From the NCBI RefSeq assembly GCF_000178115.2, contig NC_014828.1, positions 1,643,310 through 1,707,309 on the forward strand: a stretch of 64,000 bases of DNA. The letters run 5' to 3'. Position 1 is the first letter of the stretch. Each line of letters begins with the position of its first letter. The position numbers were made by a program, and so were the translations under genes. This document shows positions 1 through 7,692 of this stretch, piece by piece. This stretch comes from Ethanoligenens harbinense YUAN-3. Its GTDB lineage: Bacteria; Bacillota; Clostridia; Oscillospirales; Ethanoligenentaceae. The notes beneath the pieces are model-generated. The model worked only from the letters and a program-made list of their open reading frames with translations, searched no databases and was not told the origin of the DNA.

Positions 1-2
1 CT

Positions 3-407
3 TTGGCCACCTCCGTAGCCGGGCGGGTAGCCGACAAAAAGGGGCCCTCATTCACATTGGCCATCGGGATCAGTCTTTCTGCGGCGGGCTTTATCTGCTT
101 TTGGATTTTCGGATACCAGATGTGGGGACTCATTTGTGGAATCATCCTGCTGGATTTAGGCGTCCAAACCGCGCAGATCTCCAATCAGGCGAAAATCAAC
201 ACACTGGACGCCGCCTCACGCAGCCGGAACAATGCCGTTTATATGGCTTCCTATTTTATAGGCGGTGCGTTTGGTTCCTTCCTGGGGTCATATGTTTGGA
301 GACTGTTCGGATGGACAGGCGTTTGCGCTCTTGGCGTTGTTTTTCAAATTCTCGCAGCCATGATACACCTTGCCGGATTCAAGCGGAATTTGATTCCGCA
401 CACGTAA
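3..407 (+). CDS. MFS transporter, C-terminal fragment (gene starts before the window)
   Basis: The reading frame is open from the window edge, so only the last 134 or so residues are visible. They hold about four hydrophobic segments separated by short polar loops, with a GRVADKKG loop near the start and a SRNNAVYMASYFIGGAFGS stretch near the end. Both resemble the second half of 12-TM major facilitator superfamily exporters. The substrate cannot be read from this piece. The nominal start is a TTG inside the gene. A strong terminator follows 23 bases after the stop. Confidence 0.75.
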   Translation: MATSVAGRVADKKGPSFTLAIGISLSAAGFICFWIFGYQMWGLICGIILLDLGVQTAQISNQAKINTLDAASRSRNNAVYMASYFIGGAFGSFLGSYVWRLFGWTGVCALGVVFQILAAMIHLAGFKRNLIPHT

Positions 408-429
408 ACCGTCAAAATTCGATGAAAAT

Positions 430-465
430 AAAACCGCTGCCCTGTAAGTAAGGGGCAGCGGTTTT
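430..465 (+). terminator. Intrinsic terminator after the MFS gene
   Basis: A 13-bp stem (AAAACCGCTGCCC paired with GGGCAGCGGTTTT) closes a short loop. Its 3' arm ends in TTTT. It lies between the MFS gene and the convergent gene ending at 527 and may serve both. Confidence 0.85.
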
Positions 466-526
466 CACATTTTGGCCTGTTGGCACGTCACATTAAGGTT
501 TGAGTTATCCAGCAGTTGTTCCACAT

Positions 527-925
527 TTATGACTGCGGGCCGCTAATAGCCAACCCGCGTTCCATAAAGACTTTTTTCGCTACAAAGATTGCATTCAGCA
601 CTTTGGGAAAGCCGGTGTATGGAATACACTGGATAAAGGTTTCCACGATTTTGCTCGCGGAAATACCAACATTCAGTGCCCCGTTGATGTGCACTTCCAG
701 TTGTGCCTCACACCCGCCCGCCGTAAGCAGACTGGTAATGGTGATCATCTCTCTTTCCCGTAAGTTTAGACCATCCCGCCGGTAAATGTCGCCAAAGGCG
801 AATTCAACAATGTACCGACCCAAATCCGGCGCGATGTCCTGCAGAGAGGCAATGACGTTTTCGCCTCCATTCCCGTCGATCTCCGCCAGTTTTCGTTTTC
901 CCTGTTCATAACGTTCCGTATCCAT
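527..925 (-). CDS. Carboxymuconolactone decarboxylase-like (AhpD superfamily) protein
   Basis: 132 residues. The ALLTAGGCEAQLEVHINGALNVG-type core and the following IVETFIQCIPYTGFPKVLNA segment match the CMD/AhpD family, which contains decarboxylases and small thiol peroxidase-type proteins. Only one Cys lies in the core (GGCEAQLE), with no CxxC, so a peroxidase role is unlikely. The start MDTERYEQG is preferred over an ORF start 23 codons upstream because that longer version would run through the MerR-type promoter. The gene is divergent from a MerR regulator that probably controls it. The physiological substrate is unknown. Confidence 0.85.
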   Translation of the reverse strand: MDTERYEQGKRKLAEIDGNGGENVIASLQDIAPDLGRYIVEFAFGDIYRRDGLNLREREMITITSLLTAGGCEAQLEVHINGALNVGISASKIVETFIQCIPYTGFPKVLNAIFVAKKVFMERGLAISGPQS

Positions 926-957
926 TACAAATCGCTCCTCTATCGTAGTATAATCAA

Positions 958-988
958 AGCATACGACATGGAGTGCCCTCCATGTCAA
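958..988 (-). promoter_or_regulatory. MerR-type promoter/operator with 19-bp spacer
   Basis: On the minus strand TTGACA (983-988) and TATGCT (958-963) are separated by 19 bp. The promoter contains the perfect inverted repeat GACATGGAG / CTCCATGTC. An overlong spacer filled by a dyad is the hallmark of promoters that MerR-family activators untwist. It drives the decarboxylase-like gene at 527-925 and lies 22 bases from the divergent merR-type gene. Confidence 0.85.
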
Positions 989-1010
989 GAGCATCTGTGG
1001 AGGATTTTAT

Positions 1011-1406
1011 ATGGATTATTCAATCGGTTCCTTTTCAAAAATTACCGGGCTCAGTATAGATACCCTGCGATATTACGAAAAAGAGCGCTTGATTCAAGTA
1101 AGCCGGGATGTATCCGGCAGGCGGAAATACACCGACACGGACACGCGATGGATTGCATTTATCAAGCGCCTGAAAGAAACGGGAATGCCAATCCGGGAAA
1201 TCCGAAAGTATGCGGATCTACGCTATCAGGGTGACGCGACCATGCAGGAACGCTTGCAGATGCTGCAGGCACACCGCGCGTATATATTGTCTGAAAAAGA
1301 AAAGTGGGATGCAAATTTGGCTCATTTGGATGCAAAAATCCAAACGTATCAAGAACAGATCGCACAACTGTATCCACCGGCTACTGATAATACCGAAAAA
1401 AAGTGA
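1011..1406 (+). CDS. MerR-family transcriptional regulator
   Basis: 131 residues. The N-terminus MDYSIGSFSKITGLSIDTLRYYEKERLI is the winged helix of MerR proteins, followed by the second wing (SRDVSGRRKYTDTD) and a C-terminal coiled coil (about 80-125). There is no Cys-rich metal-binding loop, so it resembles the AdhR/NmlR group that responds to aldehydes or redox stress rather than metals; that is inference. GGAGG lies 7 bases before the ATG. Its operator is in the divergent intergenic region. Confidence 0.92.
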   Translation: MDYSIGSFSKITGLSIDTLRYYEKERLIQVSRDVSGRRKYTDTDTRWIAFIKRLKETGMPIREIRKYADLRYQGDATMQERLQMLQAHRAYILSEKEKWDANLAHLDAKIQTYQEQIAQLYPPATDNTEKK

Positions 1407-1699
1407 CTATGCAACGACATTGCAAAAGTGCAGCCCTCTTTGCCGGGCATACTGCACCGCCCGCCATGTGCCGTTGTAATCGTGTAGCGGAACGTAAATA
1501 CATCAATCCGAATGATTGACCATATAGCTGGTTGCGGCGCTCCATGCAGCCGTGCCAGTGGGTATTGGATAAGCCATAGATTCCATCCGCCCCGGCCAAC
1601 AGGTTGTGGCACCGTTTTTTTCACACCCCGACAGATGTTTATGAAGTTGAAGGAAACGCACATCCAGATAAACCCAAACCCAGCGAATACGTCTACATA
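1407..1699. other. Intergenic stretch, no convincing gene
   Basis: 293 bases between the MerR gene and the convergent TSUP permease. Several short overlapping frames exist on both strands, but none has a ribosome binding site or a recognisable domain. It could be decayed coding sequence. No terminator hairpin with a T-run is obvious. Confidence 0.4.
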
Positions 1700-2473
1700 T
1701 CATCTGAAAATCAAAATGCCGCCCATACCTGCGACCATGAGAAAAAGCACCGGCTGCAAGACTTTTTCAAGTTTTTTCTTGTTAATTCTTTTCAATAAAA
1801 GTGGGCCTACGAACGCTCCGCACACCGTACCGGATGCCAAAAGTCCTACCAATCCCCAGTCAATATTGCCCATGCTCAGGTGTGCTGCAAACCCCGTAAC
1901 CGCGATCCCCAACAGAACCAGCACCGAAGTTCCCACCGTTTCAAGCGCCTGGCAACCCAGGAGCATCAATCCCGCGACAATGGGGCCACCGCCGCTCAAG
2001 CCGACCATCCCGGACATAACGCCGCCGAGCAGGCCGAATCCTATCGCCTTAACCATATTAGAGGTATTTCTTTGCCGCTCCTTTTCAACCTCGGCTTTTT
2101 TATGCCTTTTCCGTAGAAAGGCAATCAGCATCTGTACGGCTAACAGTACCAAAATAATACCTGTCAGTCTATTATACAGATTTTGCGGCAGCAGACTGGA
2201 ACAAAGGGAACCTGCAATAGCGCCGATCACACCGCCGGCCAGCATGGTAAGACCAAAACGAAAACGGACATTTCCGGCCTTCCAATGGCTGAATGTTCCA
2301 ACCGCCGTCGTGGGAATCGTCGTTGCGAGCGAGGTGGATGCCGCAATGGCTGGCGGAATGTGAAAGAAAACGGTCAAAATCCCAACGTAAATTGACCCAC
2401 CGCCGCCCCCAAGCGAAACAATCAGCAGACCGACCAAAAATCCCACAAACGGCAAGGCAATATAATGTATCAC
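1700..2473 (-). CDS. TSUP (TauE/SafE-type) membrane permease
   Basis: 257 residues with about eight hydrophobic helices in two similar halves. Each half begins with a glycine-rich motif (SLGGGGGSIYVG near 20 and GLSGGGPIVAG near 160), the signature of the TSUP family that exports sulfite, sulfoacetate or related organic anions. The start is GTG at 2473 with GAGGAAG upstream, one base after the stop of the TetR gene, so the two are co-transcribed. The substrate is not predictable from sequence. Confidence 0.9.
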   Translation of the reverse strand: MIHYIALPFVGFLVGLLIVSLGGGGGSIYVGILTVFFHIPPAIAASTSLATTIPTTAVGTFSHWKAGNVRFRFGLTMLAGGVIGAIAGSLCSSLLPQNLYNRLTGIILVLLAVQMLIAFLRKRHKKAEVEKERQRNTSNMVKAIGFGLLGGVMSGMVGLSGGGPIVAGLMLLGCQALETVGTSVLVLLGIAVTGFAAHLSMGNIDWGLVGLLASGTVCGAFVGPLLLKRINKKKLEKVLQPVLFLMVAGMGGILIFR

Positions 2474-2474
2474 G

Positions 2475-3050
2475 CTAATCTTCCTCTCTGATGTTTAATG
2501 TTGAAAGCATCGCTGCTACAAGGCGCTCAAAACTTCGATCCACATCGGCCTCAGTGTTTTGAAAAAATCCCGCCCCTTCCAGTGATACAAACCCATGAAG
2601 GGCACTGCGAAAGCCCCGGACAAAATAGAGCGTTCTCTCTTTGTCGTAATGGTAAGGTTCCATCACTTGATAAAGGACGCGGACAACGGCATGGCCGGCT
2701 TCCTGAATCTCACTATCTTGGTAAGTTGGAAATCGCAGGATCGTCTTGTACAGTTCCGGATTTTCCATGGCAAATCGGCGGTATGCAAAAGCCATTGCCA
2801 TCAACGCAGTTTCTTTTGAACGCCCGACAGCGGCATTTCGAATCGCACACTCCAGCCTGTCGAGAGCCATTTTCGCCATGGCCGTGGAAAGCTCTTTCAA
2901 GCCACTCAAATGGTTATAGAGCGAAGGGGATTTAATTCCCAACTTTTCGGCTATTTGCAGCAAGGAGACGTTTTCCAAGCCTTTTTCCTCCGCAAGCTCT
3001 GCGGCTGCATCTAAGATTTCCTGCATTGCCAGACCTTTTCTCATGTCCAT
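2475..3050 (-). CDS. TetR/AcrR-family repressor
   Basis: 191 residues from the chosen start MDMRKGLAMQEILDAAAELAEEKG (AAGGA five bases upstream). Residues 9-55 form the TetR helix-turn-helix, including VSLLQIAEKLGIKSPSLYNHLSGLKEL. The C-terminal part resembles the TetR_C_33/WHG-type ligand domain. An upstream in-frame extension to 3200 is rejected because it would read through the promoter. It heads an operon with the TSUP permease and probably represses both through the palindrome at 3086-3104. Confidence 0.92.
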   Translation of the reverse strand: MDMRKGLAMQEILDAAAELAEEKGLENVSLLQIAEKLGIKSPSLYNHLSGLKELSTAMAKMALDRLECAIRNAAVGRSKETALMAMAFAYRRFAMENPELYKTILRFPTYQDSEIQEAGHAVVRVLYQVMEPYHYDKERTLYFVRGFRSALHGFVSLEGAGFFQNTEADVDRSFERLVAAMLSTLNIREED

Positions 3051-3080
3051 CCCCGTCCTTATCCACACTACATTGTATCC

Positions 3081-3109
3081 ATTATAAACTAATTTAATTA
3101 GTTTGTCAA
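3081..3109 (-). promoter_or_regulatory. SigA promoter with palindromic operator in the spacer
   Basis: Minus-strand TTGACA (3104-3109) and TATAAT (3081-3086) are both perfect and spaced by exactly 17 bp. The spacer is almost entirely the 19-base palindrome AAACTAATT-T-AATTAGTTT (plus strand, 3086-3104). A TetR dimer bound here would block RNA polymerase directly. The arrangement implies autoregulation of the tetR-TSUP operon. Confidence 0.88.
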
Positions 3110-3145
3110 CGTATTTCCTCCACTCCATACACTCCATAAAATTTG

Positions 3146-3169
3146 GCCTGCCCAATAAGGCAGGCTTTT
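3146..3169 (+). terminator. Small hairpin with T-run
   Basis: GCCTGCC / GGCAGGC stem, six-base loop, followed by TTTTCTGTT. It lies between the tetR promoter and the 35-codon ORF at 3244. No plus-strand gene precedes it, so it may be a leader hairpin of the small gene or a minus-strand terminator (AAATTTTAT follows on that side). Confidence 0.5.
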
Positions 3170-3243
3170 CTGTTATCCGGGGCCATATCTGCCCTTTCAC
3201 ATAAAAAGCGTCACAATTTCAACCCCCTACACAGGAGGTATTT

Positions 3244-3351
3244 ATGGATTATTTCGGCCATCGTACATTGAACGTTCTGGTTATCGCGCTGGCGCTAGGC
3301 CTCGCGGCATGGGCATCGTCAACCTCAAGGGAGCAACAATTCAACTATTAA
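3244..3351 (+). CDS. Small single-pass membrane protein, 35 residues
   Basis: The ORF begins ATG GAT TAT TTC with CAGGAGG six bases upstream, a near-consensus ribosome binding site. The product has a short polar N-terminus (MDYFGHRTLN), one hydrophobic helix of about 17 residues (VLVIALALGLAAWA) and a polar tail ending QQFNY. A good terminator follows 40 bases later, so the unit looks like a complete transcript. I do not recognise the family. Confidence 0.6.
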   Translation: MDYFGHRTLNVLVIALALGLAAWASSTSREQQFNY

Positions 3352-3390
3352 ACCCACAAATCAGATAAACTGCTGACAGATAGAGCTAAC

Positions 3391-3422
3391 AAAAACGGAT
3401 GCCGTTTTGGGCATCCGTTTTT
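3391..3422 (+). terminator. Intrinsic terminator after the 35-codon gene
   Basis: AAAACGGATGCC / GGCATCCGTTTT stem with a short loop and a 3' T-run. Confidence 0.85.
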
Positions 3423-3606
3423 ATGCTGGGAATCAACCGCTTCGCTGCCCATTATGATTCCAAACAGAACAGCCCGGATGTTTGGGTCGGCATGGACACT
3501 CTGCCTGGTTTAGATATGATGGCGGCATTGATGATTTTTTGTAACTTCCTTAGTGATACATAATATAAAATTGACTTGATTTGCCTAAGTCTGTTCAAGT
3601 AATCCA
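3423..3606. other. Mostly non-coding stretch with a weak 46-codon frame
   Basis: A frame beginning at an ATG at 3423 runs 46 codons to 3563, but the ATG lies in the T-run of the preceding terminator and has no ribosome binding site. The rest is AT-rich. I see no other structure. Confidence 0.35.
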
Positions 3607-3771
3607 TTATTTAAATAATTTTTGAAAAATACTCTTTTTCATTCGTTTGCACCTTGGAAGTTCGTTTCTGATTTTATGTCTCTCGATACATTCCGCACAT
3701 TTACCATGTAAATGACATTTTGATTTTGGGCAAGTACAGTTTTCCAATCCATTTTCAAGCAAGCACTTCAT
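3607..3771 (-). CDS. Small Cys-rich putative metal-binding protein
   Basis: 54 residues from ATG at 3771 (a TTG six codons upstream is an alternative). The sequence carries CTCPKSKC, HGKCAEC, IERHK and ELPRCKR, a pattern seen in small conserved clostridial proteins of unknown function, and suggests a zinc site. GGGAG abuts the ATG, so the start is uncertain. It stands alone downstream of nothing obvious, in the AT-richer left part of the window. Confidence 0.65.
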   Translation of the reverse strand: MKCLLENGLENCTCPKSKCHLHGKCAECIERHKIRNELPRCKRMKKSIFQKLFK

Positions 3772-3926
3772 CTCCCATACGATCAACAATCAACCGCTCA
3801 GCCGGAAAAGCAAGCATATCGACGTCCGCCATCTACAGAAAAGCCGTTCGGATAAACGAACGATTTCCATCAACGTTTTATTTCATTGTTTATGAAAGGA
3901 GATACCGGCCTCACCCGCAATATTTT

Positions 3927-6155
3927 TTACTGCACCGTGATGTTGTTGTTGCGGAATTTCACCGTCACCACCGTACCGGGCGCCACTTTGGAACCGGCGG
4001 GTTTGTCCTGCTCATAGGCCGCCTCTCCTGTGTCGGACAGGCTGGCGCCCGTCAGATTGGCGTTAAGCCCTGCGGCGGTGAGCGCCTGGCTCACCTGTGC
4101 GGGCGTCATTCCCGAAAGTGAGGGCACCGTCGCCGTCTGCTGCACGGCCGCGCCGTCGGTATAAAGCACCATTGTGCCATTGCGAGGGATTGCCTCGCCG
4201 GGCGCGGGCGACTGGGATGTGACCGTGCCGCCGCCGCCCTGAACATTCACGCTCAGGCCCTGCGATTTCAGCAGGCTGGTGGCGTCTGCCGCCGTCCGCC
4301 CGATGAGATTGGGCGCCTTGATTGCCATCTTGGCGAGCTCATCCGGCGTATACTGCGGCTCCACTCCGAGATATGGCAGAATCTCCGAAAAAATGTTACC
4401 CACCACCGGCGATGCGATGACGCCGCCGTAATTGCTGACGGGGTTGTGTGGCTCGTCCATCATGAACAGAACGGCATACTGCGGGTCGTCGGAAGGGGCC
4501 ACGCCGGCAAATTCCGCCACACGCGCGGTGGGGTCCTTACTGTCGAGCTTCTGTGCCGTGCCGGTTTTGCCACCGATGCGGTAGCCCGCAACATACGCGT
4601 TCTTCCCACTGCCCTCGCTCACTTCAAGCTCCAGAATCCGGTTCATCTCTTTGGATGTTTCCGCGGAAATAACCTGCCGCTTGATGCTGGTGCCGGCAGT
4701 TTTGACCACGTTTCCGTCGGCATCGGTGATCTCGCGCACCACATGCGGCTGCACCAGATAGCCACCGTTGGCCGCCGCGGCCACCGCCGTGAGCAGTTGG
4801 ACGGCAGTGAATTTATTGCTCTGCCCAAATGCAGAAGACGCCAGCTCCACCGGCCCGTACTTGTTTTCGGGAATGGTGATGCTGTCCGCCTCTCCGGGCA
4901 GATCAATGCCGGTCTTATCCGTCAAACCGAAATTGGATACATATTGATAGAATTTGGTGATGCCAAGCCGCTGCCCCACTTCGATGAATACCACATTGAC
5001 CGACTCTTCGAACCCTTTGAGGAATGTGACCTGCCCATAGCCGTTGTTCCAGTCATGGAAGGTCGTACCGGACACCGTGACGGAACCGGGGTCATTAAAC
5101 AGATCGTTTTCACGCACCAGGCCTTCCTCCAGCGCGCCGGACGCCGTGATGATCTTGAAGGTGGAACCGGGCTCATACGGTTCGCTGATGGCCTTGTTGC
5201 GCCACTGGGTCTGCAGCGCTTGCGAGGTTGCCGTTTTCAGCGCGTCCCCGCTCAGGCCGGCCAGTTGCTTCTGCACGTTCGTGTCGGTAATGGTATAGGG
5301 GTTGTTTGGGTCATATCCCGGCGCAGTGGCCATACCCAAGATCTCGCCGTTTTTCACGTTCATGACGATCCCTGTCACCCGGTTGGTCACATTGTTGTCG
5401 GCCAGGGCCTTCTGCAGGTTGCTTTCAAGTGCCTGCTGCACCGTTTCGTCAATGGTGAGCACCAGATTATTACCGTTCTGCGGCGCCACATATTCACCGG
5501 TGTTGTAAGGCATGTCCTCCCCCGTTGCGGTCCGCTCCGCGATGTCTTTTCCCGGGATGCCCTTTAGCACGCTGTCATACTGTGCTTCCACACCGGCAAG
5601 ACCCTGTCCGTCCGACCCGGTAAAGCCAATGAGTTGGGAGGCAAAGTTTCCAAATGGATAATAGCGCTTGCTGTCCTGTGTCAGGCCGATGCAGCCGATA
5701 TTCTTCTTTGTCATGAACTGCGTGATGGCATCCGCCTGGGGCTTGGTCACTTTTTTTGCAATCATGACATACTTGGATTTATTGTTAATCTGTTCGTAAA
5801 TCGTACTGCGGTCTATGCCCAGAATGGACGCAAGATTGTCGGCAATGGCACCCCGCTCCGCCTCGTTTTTGATATAATAGGGCGACACCGCCACATCCCA
5901 TGCCGCCGCGCTCTCCGCTAGCGGTGTCATGTTCCGGTCATAGATCGCGCCCCGCTGCGCCGGGATGGTCTGTTCGCTGAACTGCTGCTGTACCGCGCGC
6001 GCCGCATAAAAATCCGCGTTCACCACCTGCAAATCGACCAGCCTGCCGAACAGGACGACGAAACTCACCACAAACACGAGCACAAAGGCGATGACGATCT
6101 TCACGATCATGACGTTTTTCTGGTTTTTTCTTTTCTTCTTTGTTCGTGTCTTCAT
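3927..6155 (-). CDS. Class B penicillin-binding protein with two PASTA domains (SpoVD/FtsI type)
   Basis: A transpeptidase that cross-links peptidoglycan at the outer face of the membrane. From the chosen start (MKTRTKKKRKNQ) the protein has 742 residues: a basic cytosolic tail, one TM helix (about 15-37), a dimerisation domain with RGAIYDRN, then the transpeptidase with STFK (331-334), SVN (385-387) and KTGT (530-533). Two PASTA repeats (about 612-668 and 674-735) bind peptidoglycan. All three catalytic motifs are intact. An ATG 18 bases upstream (6173) is an equally possible start. SpoVD would fit a spore former, while FtsI/PBP2x is the alternative. It is monocistronic, divergent from the YbjQ-like gene. 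Confidence 0.9.
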   Translation of the reverse strand: MKTRTKKKRKNQKNVMIVKIVIAFVLVFVVSFVVLFGRLVDLQVVNADFYAARAVQQQFSEQTIPAQRGAIYDRNMTPLAESAAAWDVAVSPYYIKNEAERGAIADNLASILGIDRSTIYEQINNKSKYVMIAKKVTKPQADAITQFMTKKNIGCIGLTQDSKRYYPFGNFASQLIGFTGSDGQGLAGVEAQYDSVLKGIPGKDIAERTATGEDMPYNTGEYVAPQNGNNLVLTIDETVQQALESNLQKALADNNVTNRVTGIVMNVKNGEILGMATAPGYDPNNPYTITDTNVQKQLAGLSGDALKTATSQALQTQWRNKAISEPYEPGSTFKIITASGALEEGLVRENDLFNDPGSVTVSGTTFHDWNNGYGQVTFLKGFEESVNVVFIEVGQRLGITKFYQYVSNFGLTDKTGIDLPGEADSITIPENKYGPVELASSAFGQSNKFTAVQLLTAVAAAANGGYLVQPHVVREITDADGNVVKTAGTSIKRQVISAETSKEMNRILELEVSEGSGKNAYVAGYRIGGKTGTAQKLDSKDPTARVAEFAGVAPSDDPQYAVLFMMDEPHNPVSNYGGVIASPVVGNIFSEILPYLGVEPQYTPDELAKMAIKAPNLIGRTAADATSLLKSQGLSVNVQGGGGTVTSQSPAPGEAIPRNGTMVLYTDGAAVQQTATVPSLSGMTPAQVSQALTAAGLNANLTGASLSDTGEAAYEQDKPAGSKVAPGTVVTVKFRNNNITVQ

Positions 6156-6277
6156 ATATGTAACAAACCTCATCTGTTCGCATCGGCCGCACTGTGTGCG
6201 AAAAAACTTCCTTACCATCTTACCACATTTTTGATTCGGGCACCAGCGCGCCCTTCCCGAGATTTTCCGCTCCGCTC

Positions 6278-6305
6278 TTGACATCGGGAGAAAACCGTGT
6301 ATGAT
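6278..6305 (+). promoter_or_regulatory. SigA-type promoter of the YbjQ-like gene
   Basis: TTGACA at 6278-6283 and TATGAT at 6300-6305 with a 16-bp spacer, 38 bases before the start codon. Confidence 0.7.
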
Positions 6306-6343
6306 GAATATGGCCGTTTACGCCGCGACAGGAAGGAAAACAT

Positions 6344-6682
6344 ATGATAGACCGGTCTTTCGTCACCACCTCGTTCGATTTTGCCGGCTACTCCATCAAA
6401 GCCTACCACGGCGTGGTGCGCGGTATCACCGTGCGCTCCCGCAGCTTTGTGGGCAATATCGGTGCCAGTTTTCAGAGCCTTGTGGGGGGCAATATCACCA
6501 TCTACACCAACCTGTGCGAACAGGCGCGCGAAGAAGCGTTCGTGCGTATGCTGGAGCACGCGTCCCAAACGCCCGCCAACGCCCTTATCGGCGTCCGGTA
6601 TGACGCCAACGATGTGGCGCCTGGTATCACGGAAGTAATCTGTTACGGCACCGCCGTGCAGATTGAAAAAAACGAAGCGTGA
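6344..6682 (+). CDS. YbjQ/UPF0145 family protein
   Basis: 112 residues. The motif order VVRGITVRSRS, GGNITIYTNLCEQAREEAFVRMLEHA, NALIGVRYDAN and TEVICYGTAV is that of the YbjQ family, whose members form pentamers and are sometimes called heavy-metal-binding. The biological role is not established. GGAAGG lies seven bases before the ATG. The next small ORF follows 40 bases downstream in the same direction. Confidence 0.9.
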   Translation: MIDRSFVTTSFDFAGYSIKAYHGVVRGITVRSRSFVGNIGASFQSLVGGNITIYTNLCEQAREEAFVRMLEHASQTPANALIGVRYDANDVAPGITEVICYGTAVQIEKNEA

Positions 6683-6722
6683 GTTTCTCAGCCCCATGCC
6701 GCGCAGGAGGCGGCAAACGAAC

Positions 6723-6998
6723 ATGGAAAAATTCATTCCCAGAGAAAAAATGAGTAAAAAAGCCAAACGTGCGCTCGACCGTTCCCGGCGCGGGACATGG
6801 GGGCCGCAAAGCCCGGTCACCCGCACAGTGGAGAGCAAGAAACGTTATGACCGCAAGAAAAATCGGTGGGATGAGCATCCCGCCGATTTTTTTATCCGTT
6901 TATCGGCGGCGCTGCTGAGTAAACCAACGGCCACCTCGTTACGCACACGCCACTTTGTCAAACCACCGTGGAAAAATGTACCCTGTCGCATATTGTAA
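6723..6998 (+). CDS. Small basic conserved protein; frame continues through a terminator
   Basis: 91 residues from ATG at 6723, with AGGAGG about 12 bases upstream. The first half, with KMSKKAKRALDRSRRGTWG and VTRTVESKKRYDRKKNRW, is strongly basic and resembles short clostridial proteins of unknown function. The second half is encoded by a perfect-looking terminator hairpin (6859-6890) and the sequence after it and is probably not a conserved part. The start could also be the ATG at 6750. Function unknown. Confidence 0.5.
   Translation: MEKFIPREKMSKKAKRALDRSRRGTWGPQSPVTRTVESKKRYDRKKNRWDEHPADFFIRLSAALLSKPTATSLRTRHFVKPPWKNVPCRIL
6859..6893 (+). terminator. Intrinsic terminator overlapping the small basic ORF
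   Basis: AAAATCGGTGGGAT / ATCCCGCCGATTTT, 14-bp stem with one G-T pair, loop GAGC, followed by seven T. It probably ends the ybjQ-like transcript. Confidence 0.8.
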
Positions 6999-7160
6999 AA
7001 TACATGCAGATATATATAGACTCCCGCGCAATATTTTGATACAATCGGATATAATTTAAAAATAGAATGTTTCATGGGACAAACGGCGGCGCGCCGTCCG
7101 TTTCCCGTGCAGCATCGTCAGATGAAAACGCGTCCGGCCGGCGCGGGAAAGGGAGCTGCC

Positions 7161-7628
7161 ATGGAAATCCGAGCATATCGTCCCGCCGACTGCATCCCCA
7201 TCATGCAATTGTTTTTTGAGACTGTCCGCACGGTCGATGTCGGACAATATCCGCTTGCACAGTTGGAGCAATGGGCCAAAGCAGATACGGATACGCATGC
7301 CTGGGACAAATCCCTTGCAGGGCACTACACCGTCGTCGCGGAAGAAAACGGCAGACTTGCCGGTTTTGGAGACATCGCTTCCACCGGATATTTCAACCGC
7401 CTGTTTGTCCATCCGGATTTTCAGCGGTGGGGCATTGCCTCGCGCATGGCAGACGAACTGGAAAAAGCGGCTGAACAAAACGCCATCGGCGTGGTGTTCA
7501 CCCAACTGACGGGCCTGGCCCGGCCGTTTTTCGCAAAGCGCGGGTATCATGTCATGAAAACCGACACATTGCAAAAACGCGGCCAGCGTTTTGATCTGTT
7601 CATCATGCGTAAGATCATGGCGGGCTAA
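7161..7628 (+). CDS. GNAT-family N-acetyltransferase
   Basis: 155 residues from MEIRAYRPAD, with GGGAG upstream. An earlier in-frame ATG at 7074 is rejected as it adds a low-complexity basic tail. The acetyl-CoA loop is recognisable in NRLFVHPDFQRWGIASRMADELE (about 85-107), preceded by the GRLAGFGDI strand. The closest general type is YafP/ElaA-like single-domain acetyltransferases. The substrate is unknown. It converges on the rRNA methyltransferase gene. Confidence 0.88.
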   Translation: MEIRAYRPADCIPIMQLFFETVRTVDVGQYPLAQLEQWAKADTDTHAWDKSLAGHYTVVAEENGRLAGFGDIASTGYFNRLFVHPDFQRWGIASRMADELEKAAEQNAIGVVFTQLTGLARPFFAKRGYHVMKTDTLQKRGQRFDLFIMRKIMAG

Positions 7629-7692
7629 CGCGTGCATCTTCTGAAAACCGCGCCAACCCGGCCCGATGGGGTGCCCCCACAGATGAGAAATT

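Noticed and set aside
1349-1663. Minus-strand frames between the MerR and TSUP genes
   Set aside because: No start site, no motif, and overlapping frames of equal quality; treated as intergenic.
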